The notes beneath the pieces were generated by a model, which was not told the DNA's origin, searched no databases, and worked only from the letters and a program-made list of their open reading frames with translations. From NCBI GenBank assembly GCA_964495885.1, contig CAZBWO010000005.1:1-64000 (forward strand): a stretch of 64,000 bases of DNA, read 5' to 3'. The position numbers and the translations under genes are program-made. Positions within the stretch are counted from its first letter, which is position 1; every line of letters begins with the position of its first letter. Shown here piece by piece: positions 8,998 through 17,087 of this stretch. This DNA comes from PALG01 sp964495885 (GTDB lineage: Bacteria > Bacteroidota > Bacteroidia > Flavobacteriales > Flavobacteriaceae).

Positions 8998-10014
8998 ATG
9001 GAAGCCCAACCACATAAAAATACTCTTCATAAGTTTTCTAATGTACTCCTAAGTCAGAGCCTTGATTTCTTGGAGCTAAAAAACACCATCGATGAAATGA
9101 AGGAGTGGCTTTGGGAGGTTTCTGGGCTTGATTGGGAAGACGAAGCTATTTCCAGTAATATTCAATTGGAAAAGGGATACGCCATTGGACCGAAATGGGC
9201 CGGCATGTGTCTAGAGGATATGCTACGCACCAGGATATTTACCATGGGTATTTATGAGGCCGTATTGGAAAAAAAACAAGCCCAGCCAAATACTCCCGTA
9301 CATCTGTTTTATATAGGAACGGGACCGTTTGCAACATTAATACTCCCCTTGCTTTCAAAGTTTTCTCCTTCCGAACTTCAATTGGAATTACTGGAAGTAA
9401 ATAAAACGAGTATAGAAAGTGTACAAAAAATACTTCAATCATTGGATGCGTGGGATTATGTCAAGGAAATTCACCACGCAGATGCTTTGCAGTTTGAATT
9501 TTCTGAAAAGAACAAGGAAATAGATCTGGTTGTTGTGGAATGTCTTCAGCATGCCTTAATGAGGGAACCACAAGTTGCGATTGCTTATCATGTGCTTCCA
9601 CAGCTTCAAAAAAATATTGTGATGATTCCGGAAGATATCTCCCTAAAGATTGCTGTTTTGGATTATAAAAAGAAGATGAGTGCATCCAACAACAGTTATG
9701 CTCAAGTTTTGGGTACCATTTTTTCTTTGAATAAAAAATCCATTCTGCAAAAGTGTGGTGAAAAAAATGGCGAACTTTTGGAATTTCCAGAAGTATTCAC
9801 CCCTTTTGAAGAAATTGAAAATCTTAAAGGGAAAAGCTTAGCGGTTACAACAGAGATTTGCGTATACAAAAAGCATAAATTGGAAATAGATCAAAGTGGG
9901 CTCACCGTACCCATGATTCTAACCCAGTTCAAAGAAAAAGCAGATTATAAGGGGATTCGCACTCGTTATGTTTTGGATGAGTCTCCCTACATATGGTCTG
10001 AGCTTGTTTCATAA
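8998..10014 (+). CDS. PRMT5-like SAM-dependent methyltransferase
   Basis: 338 residues from the ATG at 8998. An upstream in-frame TTG (8965) overlaps a GAATTTTG promoter-like box and is less likely. The class I methyltransferase core is visible: HLFYIGTGPFATLILPL (motif I), LELLEVNKTSIESVQ (acidic post-I), ADALQF, then DLVVVECLQHALMREP. The two Glu in the last motif are nine residues apart, as in the double-E loop of PRMT5, and the following IPEDISL mirrors the PRMT IPGEYTS segment. I infer a protein-arginine-methyltransferase-like enzyme. The substrate is unknown, and its tail-collar and dioxygenase-like neighbours are candidates. The gene is followed by a shared terminator facing tail-collar copy 2. 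Confidence 0.65.
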   Translation: MEAQPHKNTLHKFSNVLLSQSLDFLELKNTIDEMKEWLWEVSGLDWEDEAISSNIQLEKGYAIGPKWAGMCLEDMLRTRIFTMGIYEAVLEKKQAQPNTPVHLFYIGTGPFATLILPLLSKFSPSELQLELLEVNKTSIESVQKILQSLDAWDYVKEIHHADALQFEFSEKNKEIDLVVVECLQHALMREPQVAIAYHVLPQLQKNIVMIPEDISLKIAVLDYKKKMSASNNSYAQVLGTIFSLNKKSILQKCGEKNGELLEFPEVFTPFEEIENLKGKSLAVTTEICVYKKHKLEIDQSGLTVPMILTQFKEKADYKGIRTRYVLDESPYIWSELVS

Positions 10015-10040
10015 AAAAGCCTCCCAATGGGAGGCTTTAT
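10013..10040. terminator. Bidirectional hairpin terminator
   Basis: AAAGCCTCCC and GGGAGGCTTT form a stem with a minimal AAT loop, flanked by A- and T-rich ends. It lies between the convergent methyltransferase and tail-collar genes and can serve both. Confidence 0.75.
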
Positions 10041-10058
10041 AAATTCTAAAACTCAACA

Positions 10059-10577
10059 TTAATTTCTACTTGGGTATATTCCCTGCATCGCAATAATGTA
10101 ATTTACACAAGTAAAAGGCTGCACATTATTTACCTGTTGGTTGCCTCCTTGGTTGTTTTGACTAACACCTCCAAGTGTTTGTCCTGCAGTAGCGTCTTCG
10201 TTAAAAGCACTTGCATGACTTGCAATTACTTGTCCGTTAGGAGCACCTTCCTCTCCCGCTGCTGTACTCACATTCACAGCTACTCCATGATTGTGAGAGG
10301 GCATTTGAGCTATTGTTAAGGTATTGTGTTCTGTTCCTCCTTTTTGGCCTAAGCTTCTTGGTGTTAAGCCAGGACCGTTTCCTGGGTGCATGGCTACACG
10401 ACCTCTAAGGTCTGGAAGAGCGAAGGTGGTTCTACCATCCCCCCCATAGGTTGTTCCTAAAATTGAGAACAATGCAGTATTTTGTGAAATAGCAAGTAAT
10501 TGTCCATCACATAATGCCCATTGTCTTGGGGCAAAGTTGCCTCCAAACATGACGATTTCTCCAATAAATGGTTCCAT
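10059..10577 (-). CDS. Phage tail-collar domain protein (MdpB-like), copy 2
   Basis: 172 residues, the same length as copy 1 and closely related (MEPFIGEIVMFGGNFAPRQW, NGQ/DGQLLAISQNTALFS, TYGGDGRTTFALPDLRGR, MPSHNHGVAV, VSTAAGEE, SLGG/TLGGVSQNN, end YPSRN). The collar domain covers about residues 5-60. The C-terminal tails differ most, where copy 1 has SFSIQNPYIGIYMS and this copy has VNNVQPFTCVNYIIA, as expected if this part binds different partners. There is no signal peptide. It lies 34 nt downstream of the unknown 125-residue gene and is probably co-transcribed with it. Confidence 0.85.
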   Translation of the reverse strand: MEPFIGEIVMFGGNFAPRQWALCDGQLLAISQNTALFSILGTTYGGDGRTTFALPDLRGRVAMHPGNGPGLTPRSLGQKGGTEHNTLTIAQMPSHNHGVAVNVSTAAGEEGAPNGQVIASHASAFNEDATAGQTLGGVSQNNQGGNQQVNNVQPFTCVNYIIAMQGIYPSRN

Positions 10578-10611
10578 AATTGAATTGTATTTAGTTAATT
10601 AATTGACTTTT

Positions 10612-10989
10612 TTAATCAGGTAAACCTGTTACCTCTACATTTAGTTCTTCCAATGAAATAGGCACCAATGTGTTTCTTCCTGCGCTTAAGGTGCCGGTTC
10701 CATATTGATCTACGGTTAGGGTAAGCAACCCACCTCCTTCATAGCGATAATAGGCTTCTGTGGTATGGGTTCTAATTAACACGCCCCACGTTTCGGTTAT
10801 CTCTGGATAGCCAGGCAGCTTGTTATCTCCCAAATCTATGAAGGCCATTTGGCCCATTCCTGGAATGTTTAAAAACAGATTTCCTTGGTTCTCAAAAGTA
10901 TGACTACCTCCCCTTTCAGGAATATTAACATCCCCTCCATTAGCACTAATTTGCCATATGTAATTATTGTTAACAGTTAATGAATACAT
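10612..10989 (-). CDS. Unknown beta-rich protein of the tail-collar cluster
   Basis: 125 residues, no recognised family. The sequence is polar, rich in Gly, Thr and aromatic residues, and alternates as expected for beta strands (MYSLTVNNNYIWQISANGG, GNLFLNIPGMGQMAFIDLG, AYYRYEGGGLLTLTVDQYG). It has no signal peptide, cysteine or membrane segment. It is the first gene of a two-gene minus-strand unit with tail-collar copy 2. A 14-bp perfect palindrome (11050-11063) lies about 60 bp upstream. The position suggests a function shared with the tail-collar proteins. Confidence 0.6.
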   Translation of the reverse strand: MYSLTVNNNYIWQISANGGDVNIPERGGSHTFENQGNLFLNIPGMGQMAFIDLGDNKLPGYPEITETWGVLIRTHTTEAYYRYEGGGLLTLTVDQYGTGTLSAGRNTLVPISLEELNVEVTGLPD

Positions 10990-11049
10990 GACTTATTTTT
11001 TTGAATTGACCTGCAAGATATTGGGAATAAGCATACTATGATATGCGTA

Positions 11050-11063
11050 AAAATACGTATTTT
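11050..11063. promoter_or_regulatory. 14-bp perfect palindrome AAAATACGTATTTT
   Basis: A perfect dyad between the unknown beta-rich gene (minus) and the tRNA-Arg gene (plus). It could be an operator for the tail-collar unit. Its AT-rich composition means chance cannot be excluded. Confidence 0.3.
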
Positions 11064-11113
11064 AACGAGGAAGGTTTCACAAACAAGTCTTCCCTTTCTT
11101 TATAGGGGTTTAT

Positions 11114-11121
11114 TATCTTTG
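11114..11121 (+). promoter_or_regulatory. -7 box (TATCTTTG) of the tRNA-Arg gene
   Basis: A perfect TAnnTTTG match whose last base is 9 nt before the mature tRNA 5' end. Confidence 0.5.
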
Positions 11122-11129
11122 CAGTACTT

Positions 11130-11201
11130 GGCCCCGTAGTTCAAGGGATAGAATAGAAGTTTCCTAAACTTTAGATCCAGGTTCGAGTCCTGGCGGGGCT
11201 A
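11130..11201 (+). tRNA. tRNA-Arg (anticodon CCT)
   Basis: The cloverleaf was folded by eye. Acceptor GGCCCCG pairs with CGGGGCT (first pair G-T), D stem GTTC/GAAT, anticodon stem GAAGT/ACTTT with loop TTCCTAA (anticodon CCT, reading AGG), T stem CCAGG/CCTGG with loop TTCGAGT, discriminator A. CCA is not encoded. Confidence 0.92.
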
Positions 11202-11218
11202 CTTAGATTGAGGTTACT

Positions 11219-12166
11219 TTAATATTGGGATTTTAGATTCTCTAGCATTCCCTCTGTAATGTCTTCTAGAGAAAACCGATGCTCCCATCCCCAATCTTCA
11301 CGTGCAGAAGAATCATCTATGCTTTGAGGCCAGCTATCGGCTATTTCTTGTCTAAAATCTGGCTCGTATTCAATTTTAAAATTCGGAAGGTGTTGACTAA
11401 TACTTTCTGAAATTTCCTTAGGGTCAAAACTCACAGCAGCCAAATTATACGCGCTTCTAATTTTAATTTTACTTGCGGGAGCTTCCATGATTGCAATGGT
11501 AGCTCTAATGGCATCCTCCATATACATCATGGGTAATGTTGTTTCTGCCTTTAAAAAACAAATATACTTGTTGTGCTTTAAGGCCTTGTGATAAATATCT
11601 ACTGCATAATCTGTAGTGCCTCCTCCTGGAGGGGTCTTATAACTTATAAGCCCTGGGTAACGAACACTCCTTACGTCAACCCCATATTTATGAAAATAAT
11701 ATTCACACCAACGCTCTCCGGTTTGTTTGCTAATGCCATAGACCGTACTAGGCTCCATAATGGTTTTTTGAGGGGTATCATTCTTTGGGGTGGAAGGACC
11801 AAAAACTGCGATACTGGATGGCCAAAATATCTTTGTGATCTTTCCTTCCTTTGCCAAATTCAATACATTGAATAATGAATTCATGTTCAACTCCCAAGCC
11901 TTCATTGGAAACTTTTCCGCAGTAGCAGAAAGCATAGCGGCCATTAAGTATACGTCTGTAATTTCATACCGAATCACAATGTCTTCGATGGCACTGTAAT
12001 TGGTGGCATCTAAAATTTCAAATGGGCCCCCTTCCATTAAGGATTCATCCCCTTCGCGAATATCACTTGCAATTACCTTATGGGATGAATATTGTTCCCG
12101 AAGCTTTGCGGTAAGCTCGGTTCCTATTTGCCCACAGGCACCAATAATGAGAATTCTTTTTTTCAT
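11219..12166 (-). CDS. tdh: L-threonine 3-dehydrogenase, SDR type
   Basis: 315 residues. This extended short-chain dehydrogenase oxidises L-threonine to 2-amino-3-ketobutyrate with NAD+ in the cytoplasm. The Rossmann motif GACGQIG lies at residues 9-15, and the catalytic Tyr143 and Lys147 occur in TVYGISKQTGERW. The blocks FWPSSIAVFGP, VRYPGLISYKTPPGGGTTDY and SWPQSIDDSSAREDWGW are hallmarks of the epimerase-like threonine dehydrogenases known from Flavobacterium and Cupriavidus. This family is unrelated to the zinc-dependent Tdh. Length and start match the family. It stands alone, with a divergent lipoprotein gene upstream. Confidence 0.93.
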   Translation of the reverse strand: MKKRILIIGACGQIGTELTAKLREQYSSHKVIASDIREGDESLMEGGPFEILDATNYSAIEDIVIRYEITDVYLMAAMLSATAEKFPMKAWELNMNSLFNVLNLAKEGKITKIFWPSSIAVFGPSTPKNDTPQKTIMEPSTVYGISKQTGERWCEYYFHKYGVDVRSVRYPGLISYKTPPGGGTTDYAVDIYHKALKHNKYICFLKAETTLPMMYMEDAIRATIAIMEAPASKIKIRSAYNLAAVSFDPKEISESISQHLPNFKIEYEPDFRQEIADSWPQSIDDSSAREDWGWEHRFSLEDITEGMLENLKSQY

Positions 12167-12245
12167 AGGGATTGAATCTTCTCCAAATATAAGTATATCT
12201 TCTGCGTTCTTTTGACAAAAAACACATGAATTGATACCAAGTATG

Positions 12246-12253
12246 TATCTTTG
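12246..12253 (+). promoter_or_regulatory. -7 box (TATCTTTG) very close to a start codon
   Basis: A perfect TAnnTTTG match ends 5 nt before the ATG at 12259, so the transcript of the downstream lipoprotein gene would have almost no 5' UTR. Confidence 0.45.
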
Positions 12254-12258
12254 TAATT

Positions 12259-12846
12259 ATGAATAGATTATTGAAAATTCCATTCATTGCACTCATTTTG
12301 GGCATTTGCATGATTTCTTGTAATAATGCAAATACTGCTGAAGAATCCACTAGTGAACCTGTACAGGATACCACTCTATATGCCACACAGTCTTTCTCCC
12401 TACCCAAGCTTTCTATAAAAGCCGAAGCCTTTGTAGCAGATTGGCCTATTTTTCAAGAATTTGAACAGGAGATTACCGCTTTGCAGAAGGTGCGGTTAGA
12501 GCGGTTAACCCAAGGAGCCGAAAAACTGCTTGTTCAAGCAGATTCACTTACCCGAACGCTTCCAGATACATTGAATTCGCAGAGTATCAACTCTCGATTA
12601 AAGGTCATTGATACTCGCCTCAAACTGTTAATTCAAGCATCCAAAAAAAATAATGCTACCCCTCCTGAAATTGAAACACAAATCACCGAAACACAAAAAG
12701 CGATTGGTCATCTTTGGTTTCAAATCAATGAAAAAGTAGAAAAAGACCAAATAGATGAACAACAAAAAGAGGAAGAAGAAATGGAGCTTGAAAAACAACG
12801 CAGGGCACGTGATTCTATTTTTAATTTAGAGCTTCAGGATCAATAG
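12259..12846 (+). CDS. Lipoprotein of unknown function, helical with charged tail
   Basis: 195 residues. A lipoprotein signal with lipobox MISC places the modified Cys at residue 21. The mature part is predominantly helical (EITALQKVRLERLTQGAEKL, LKVIDTRLKLLIQASKK) and ends in a Glu/Lys/Gln-rich coiled-coil-like tail (DEQQKEEEEMELEKQRRA). No family is recognised. The gene precedes the M13 peptidase lipoprotein by 86 nt. The promoter box is so close to the ATG that the mRNA may be nearly leaderless. Confidence 0.75.
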   Translation: MNRLLKIPFIALILGICMISCNNANTAEESTSEPVQDTTLYATQSFSLPKLSIKAEAFVADWPIFQEFEQEITALQKVRLERLTQGAEKLLVQADSLTRTLPDTLNSQSINSRLKVIDTRLKLLIQASKKNNATPPEIETQITETQKAIGHLWFQINEKVEKDQIDEQQKEEEEMELEKQRRARDSIFNLELQDQ

Positions 12847-12932
12847 CTTCTAAGTGTAACAAACACTTCAAAAAAGCTACTTATACATATACTTAACTAT
12901 TTAAATACACCAAAAAACGAAAATTAAAACAT

Positions 12933-14999
12933 ATGAAAATTGCTTTATTAAAAGGAATGCTTTCCATGGCATTCGTTGTAGTGGCTTTTTCCGCCTGTAA
13001 GGAAAAAAGTCAGGATACTGCTATGGATAATGAACCCCGAGGTATCATCCTTGACAACATGGACACACTCGTAAGTCCGCAAGAAAACTTCTATCAATAC
13101 GTAAATGGAAGTTGGATGAAAAACACTGAAATTCCAGATGACGAAGCCCGTTGGGGCGGATTCACCATCCTGCGTGAAGAAACAGACGAAGACATGCTTG
13201 CCATCTTGGCAAAAGCGGAAGAAAACAACACCTATGCTCCCGATACAGACCAAGCAAAGGCTTTAATGATTTTTCAATCTGAATTGGATACCGTTGCTAG
13301 AAATGAAGCTGGCATCCAACCAATTCTTCCGGTATTGGAAAAAATTCAAAACATTAGTTCTTTAGAAGAATTCCAAAAGGTAATGAGCGAAAATGCCGCA
13401 GAGATTTCCCAACCATTCTTTGGGGTTGCTGCTTTTTCCAATCCTAACAACAGTGCCATGAACGCTTGTTATATTACACCTGGCGGATTGGGATTGCCAG
13501 AGCGTGATTACTATTTGAACCAAGACGAAAAATCCAAGGAAATTCGTCAGAAATATGTAGACCATATCACTAGAATGCTTCAGTTTTTGGGAGATTCTGA
13601 AGCAGAAGCAAGAACACAAGCCGAAACTATCCTTGCCTTTGAAACCAAATTGGCTGCACCTAGATTAGATAAAGTTGCGAGAAGGGATTTCAGAAACTTC
13701 AACAATCCCAGAACCATGGATCAACTTCAGGAAATGGTGCCTGCCATTAACTGGAAAGAGGCAATGACCGATTTGGGTGTGAAAAAACAGTTGGATACTG
13801 TGATGGTGATGCAACCTACCTATATGGAAACGGTTCAGCAAGAATTAAACTCCAATAATCTGGAAACCTGGAAAACCGCTATGCGATGGGCAACTTTCAA
13901 TAATGCGGCAGGAATACTTTCCACAGAAATTGAAAAAGCAAACTGGGAATTCTACGGAAAAGAACTTCGAGGTTCTAAAAAACAAAAACCTGCTAACGAA
14001 CGTGCCCTTTCTACCGTAAACGGAACCGTTGGGGAAGCTGTTGGGAAATTGTATGTAGATGAAATGTTCCCTCCTGAAGCAAAAGCCAAAGCAGAAGATA
14101 TGATTGCCAACGTCATTGAAGCATTCAAGGGACGTATTCAGCAATTGGAATGGATGAGTGATACCACCAAAACCAAGGCTATTGAAAAGCTGGATAAATT
14201 TACAGTGAAAATTGGCTATCCAGACAAATGGAAGGACTATAGTACCATGGAGGTAAAACCTGGGAATAGCTATTATGAAAATATGGTAGCCGTTACCCAA
14301 TGGCAACTAGAAGACAACCTATCAAGAATAAATGAACCGGTAGATCGCACAGAATGGGGTATGTCTCCTCAAACTGTGAATGCATATTTTAACCCTTTTA
14401 ACAATGAAATTGTATTCCCAGCTGCTATCCTACAACCGCCATTTTATGACTACAAAGCAGACGAAGCTGTTAATTACGGCGGAATTGGTGCGGTAATTGG
14501 TCATGAAATTTCACATGCTTTTGATGATAGTGGTTCACGTTTTGATGCCAACGGAAACCTTATAAACTGGTGGACCGAAAAAGATTTGGAAGAGTTTACT
14601 GTACGAGGAAACAGTTTAGCCGACCAATATAGTGGAATCGAAGTGCTGGATAGTGTATATATCAATGGGAAATTCACCCTTGGTGAAAATATTGGGGATT
14701 TAGGAGGATTACTTGGTGCCTATGATGGTTTGCAGCGATTCTATGCTGAAAACGGCAAACCTGGAAAAATCGACGGATTCACTCCAGAGCAACGTTTCTT
14801 TATGAGTTGGGCAACCATCTGGCGAACAAAACAAACCGAAGAATACACCCGAACCCAAATACAAACAGACCCACACTCCCCTGGAAGATATAGAGCCACC
14901 CAACCATTGAAAAATATTGATGCGTTTTATGAAGCTTTCAATATTAAAGAAGGAGACCCTATGTATGTAAAACCAGAAGACCGAGTGAGAATTTGGTAA
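12933..14999 (+). CDS. M13 family zinc metallopeptidase (PepO/neprilysin-like) lipoprotein
   Basis: 688 residues. A signal with a lipobox ending in SAC (about residue 21) predicts an envelope lipoprotein. The N-terminal M13 domain begins VSPQENFYQYVNGSWM. The catalytic part holds NAYFNPFNNEIVFPAAILQPPF, the zinc site GHEISHAFDDSG (HExxH near residue 524) and the third ligand Glu in ENIGDLGG (near 583). All residues needed for peptidase activity are present, and the length is typical. It ends with the family-type C-terminus (YVKPEDRVRIW). A strong terminator follows. Confidence 0.95.
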   Translation: MKIALLKGMLSMAFVVVAFSACKEKSQDTAMDNEPRGIILDNMDTLVSPQENFYQYVNGSWMKNTEIPDDEARWGGFTILREETDEDMLAILAKAEENNTYAPDTDQAKALMIFQSELDTVARNEAGIQPILPVLEKIQNISSLEEFQKVMSENAAEISQPFFGVAAFSNPNNSAMNACYITPGGLGLPERDYYLNQDEKSKEIRQKYVDHITRMLQFLGDSEAEARTQAETILAFETKLAAPRLDKVARRDFRNFNNPRTMDQLQEMVPAINWKEAMTDLGVKKQLDTVMVMQPTYMETVQQELNSNNLETWKTAMRWATFNNAAGILSTEIEKANWEFYGKELRGSKKQKPANERALSTVNGTVGEAVGKLYVDEMFPPEAKAKAEDMIANVIEAFKGRIQQLEWMSDTTKTKAIEKLDKFTVKIGYPDKWKDYSTMEVKPGNSYYENMVAVTQWQLEDNLSRINEPVDRTEWGMSPQTVNAYFNPFNNEIVFPAAILQPPFYDYKADEAVNYGGIGAVIGHEISHAFDDSGSRFDANGNLINWWTEKDLEEFTVRGNSLADQYSGIEVLDSVYINGKFTLGENIGDLGGLLGAYDGLQRFYAENGKPGKIDGFTPEQRFFMSWATIWRTKQTEEYTRTQIQTDPHSPGRYRATQPLKNIDAFYEAFNIKEGDPMYVKPEDRVRIW

Positions 15000-15022
15000 C
15001 ACAGCATGATACTTTACGTTGC

Positions 15023-15049
15023 AAAAGGGGCTATTTAAGCCCCTTTTTT
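15023..15049. terminator. Hairpin terminator between M13 peptidase and MATE genes
   Basis: AAAAGGGGC / GCCCCTTTT stem with a 7-nt loop and a T-run. It separates the convergent peptidase (plus) and MATE (minus) genes and overlaps the MATE stop codon. Confidence 0.75.
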
Positions 15050-16418
15050 ATTGTAATTGTTTTCGTACTGCTTTATGTAGAAAGTAGCCCGTAACCAATG
15101 TGGAAAGTATATCTGCAATAGGAAATGCAATCCAAATACCCCAAACCCCAAAAAATGGAGGGAGTATAAACAGTAAAGGGATGAGGAAAAACCCTTGTTT
15201 GGTTAAACTAAGCAACAAGGCAGGCGTTGCTTTACCAATAGCTTGAAAATAGGAAGCACCAATCAATTGAATCACGATAACAGGCGTTGCTGCAAATACC
15301 CAACGTAAAGCATTAGGGGTTCTACGCAAGATTTCCTCATTATTGGCCAAGGTAGTTGCATCCATTCCTTCAGAATTACTAATAAATATAGAGACAATGC
15401 TTGAAGGAAAAATCATAATAACGGCGAAAATACATAATGCCAAAATTCCAGAATACTTAATGGAGATGATAATGGATTCCTTTACACGGTCATACTTTTG
15501 GGCCCCAAAATTAAATCCGGCTATTGGCAAAAATCCTTGATTCACCCCAATAACAGGAAATAAGGCAAACATCAACATTCTGCTAATAATTCCATAGGCG
15601 GCGACATCCAAGGCGTCCCCATAATTAATTAGCATATTGTTCAGCAGGATAGTTAAAACAGCAATGGTCCCTTGTCTAGCCAAAGTAACAAAGCTCAAAG
15701 CATTAATTTCCTTGACAATAGTTCGCGAAAGAAAAAAAGAGGAGAGCTTCAGCCGCAACTCACTCTTTGCCACAAAAAACCAAAAGATGAAGGCAAAACA
15801 AATTCCGTAACTAATAAAAGTGGCCCAAGCAGCACCTTCCATTCCCCAATCAAATACCCGAATGAGCAACCAATCCATAAAAATATTACCAATAGATGGA
15901 AGCATCATGGCATACATGGCAAATTTTGGCTTGCCCTCTGCCCTAATGACATTATTCCCCATCATACACATTGCCAATAAGACAATCCCATACAACACTA
16001 TTTGGTAGTAGGTAAGTGCCAAATCACGGAAAGAATCATCGGCTCCAAAAAACTGGATTAACGTATCCTGAAATATCAATCCTAAGGATGCCAAAATAGC
16101 GGTGGACCCAAAAGTTAAGGTTACCTGGTTTCCAAAAACTTTTAACGCCTTTTCATGATTTTCGGCCCCCAATGCGCGGGAAAGCACTGAACTCCCTCCA
16201 ATTCCCACCGCCAAGCCAATGGCTCCAATAAAGAATGTGACGGGAATTACCACGGTGATTGCAGAAATTGCTAATGGGCCTAGCCATCTTCCCACAAAAA
16301 TGGTATCTACAATCATGTTTAAGGACATAACCAAAATCCCAATAGAAGCAGGCACTGCCTGTTGAACTAGCAGTTTGCTAATGGGTTCTGTTCCTAAGGC
16401 AATAGATTTTTTAGCCAT
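15048..16418 (-). CDS. MATE family efflux transporter
   Basis: 456 residues with about 12 predicted membrane helices in two homologous halves, the multidrug and toxin extrusion fold (MepA/NorM class). The opening GTEPISKLLVQQAVPASIGILVMSLNMIVDTIFVGRW is characteristic, and the second half repeats the pattern at VTLARQGTIAVLTILLNNMLINYGD. These inner-membrane antiporters use H+ or Na+ to export cationic drugs. The substrate cannot be told from sequence. The start codon overlaps the stop of the upstream ferrochelatase-like gene (TAATG), so the two are translationally coupled. Confidence 0.92.
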   Translation of the reverse strand: MAKKSIALGTEPISKLLVQQAVPASIGILVMSLNMIVDTIFVGRWLGPLAISAITVVIPVTFFIGAIGLAVGIGGSSVLSRALGAENHEKALKVFGNQVTLTFGSTAILASLGLIFQDTLIQFFGADDSFRDLALTYYQIVLYGIVLLAMCMMGNNVIRAEGKPKFAMYAMMLPSIGNIFMDWLLIRVFDWGMEGAAWATFISYGICFAFIFWFFVAKSELRLKLSSFFLSRTIVKEINALSFVTLARQGTIAVLTILLNNMLINYGDALDVAAYGIISRMLMFALFPVIGVNQGFLPIAGFNFGAQKYDRVKESIIISIKYSGILALCIFAVIMIFPSSIVSIFISNSEGMDATTLANNEEILRRTPNALRWVFAATPVIVIQLIGASYFQAIGKATPALLLSLTKQGFFLIPLLFILPPFFGVWGIWIAFPIADILSTLVTGYFLHKAVRKQLQ

Positions 16419-16942
16419 TAGGCAATTGCTGTTTTATGATCGGTTAATACCCATTGTTCAATCCAATAAAGAAGAACGTCTACCAGATTTTGTACGTTTA
16501 TAAGTGTTGGAATGCCTATAACATTGAAGCTTCCGTTTGAAACAAATGATCCTTTTTCTTTTAAATCATCTTCAAAATTTCCAGATTCAGATGGAATTCC
16601 AGGATAATTTCCACTAATTGTCCAAAAAGTACATGTGATTTCTGAAAAATGTTCCTTTTGAAAAGTCTTTATATCGTTTACTGAACCTTCCATGCTGTCC
16701 TTTGCAAATTGAGGAAAGAGTATAAGTACTAAAACCTGTTTCACATTTTCCTGCTGAAAAAATTGAATTGCCTGTTGAAATTCTACTTCATTGTATTGCT
16801 CCAAAAAAGCAAAACTTACTGGAATCTGTTCCTGAAGCAGGTTTGTGAAGTTCTCAGGCAATATCAAAAAGGTATTATCTTCATGCCATCTGTTTTTCCA
16901 TGTAGGAAATCCAGCATTTATGATTAACACCCCTTTTTTCAT
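16418..16942 (-). CDS. Short ferrochelatase-like protein, probably non-catalytic
   Basis: 174 residues. Two segments look like the N-terminal half of ferrochelatase (HemH): KKGVLIINAGFP at the start (HemH: KxGVLLxNLGxP) and VKQVLVLILFPQFAKDSMEGS near residue 70 (HemH: V..VLxxPLYPQYAxxTTGS), joined by PVSFAFLEQYNEVEFQQAI in place of PVxxAMRYGxPSI. The linker is much shorter than in HemH. The C-terminal half with the catalytic His and Glu is missing, so iron insertion is unlikely. It is coupled to the MATE gene by a TAATG overlap. The relationship is inferred from motif order; a chance similarity is possible. Confidence 0.5.
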   Translation of the reverse strand: MKKGVLIINAGFPTWKNRWHEDNTFLILPENFTNLLQEQIPVSFAFLEQYNEVEFQQAIQFFQQENVKQVLVLILFPQFAKDSMEGSVNDIKTFQKEHFSEITCTFWTISGNYPGIPSESGNFEDDLKEKGSFVSNGSFNVIGIPTLINVQNLVDVLLYWIEQWVLTDHKTAIA

Positions 16943-17087
16943 AGCCAGTAAACTTATTTTACAAAATTAACAAGCTTGGAAAGAAACTTTCTTAAAAAAG
17001 CCCCAATCTTCTATTTTTATAGTCATTTAAGTAGAACAACTTCTTAAATTGTAACTTTAATACCCTTTTCAACACTTACCATTTAGC

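Noticed and set aside
7713..10577. Prophage or phage-tail-like particle
   Set aside because: Only collar-domain genes are present. There is no capsid, portal, tube, sheath, lysis or integrase gene, and collar-domain proteins of this family are common outside phages.
11130..11201. tRNA-Arg as an integration (att) site for the neighbouring cluster
   Set aside because: I found no integrase and no second copy of the tRNA 3' end in the window.
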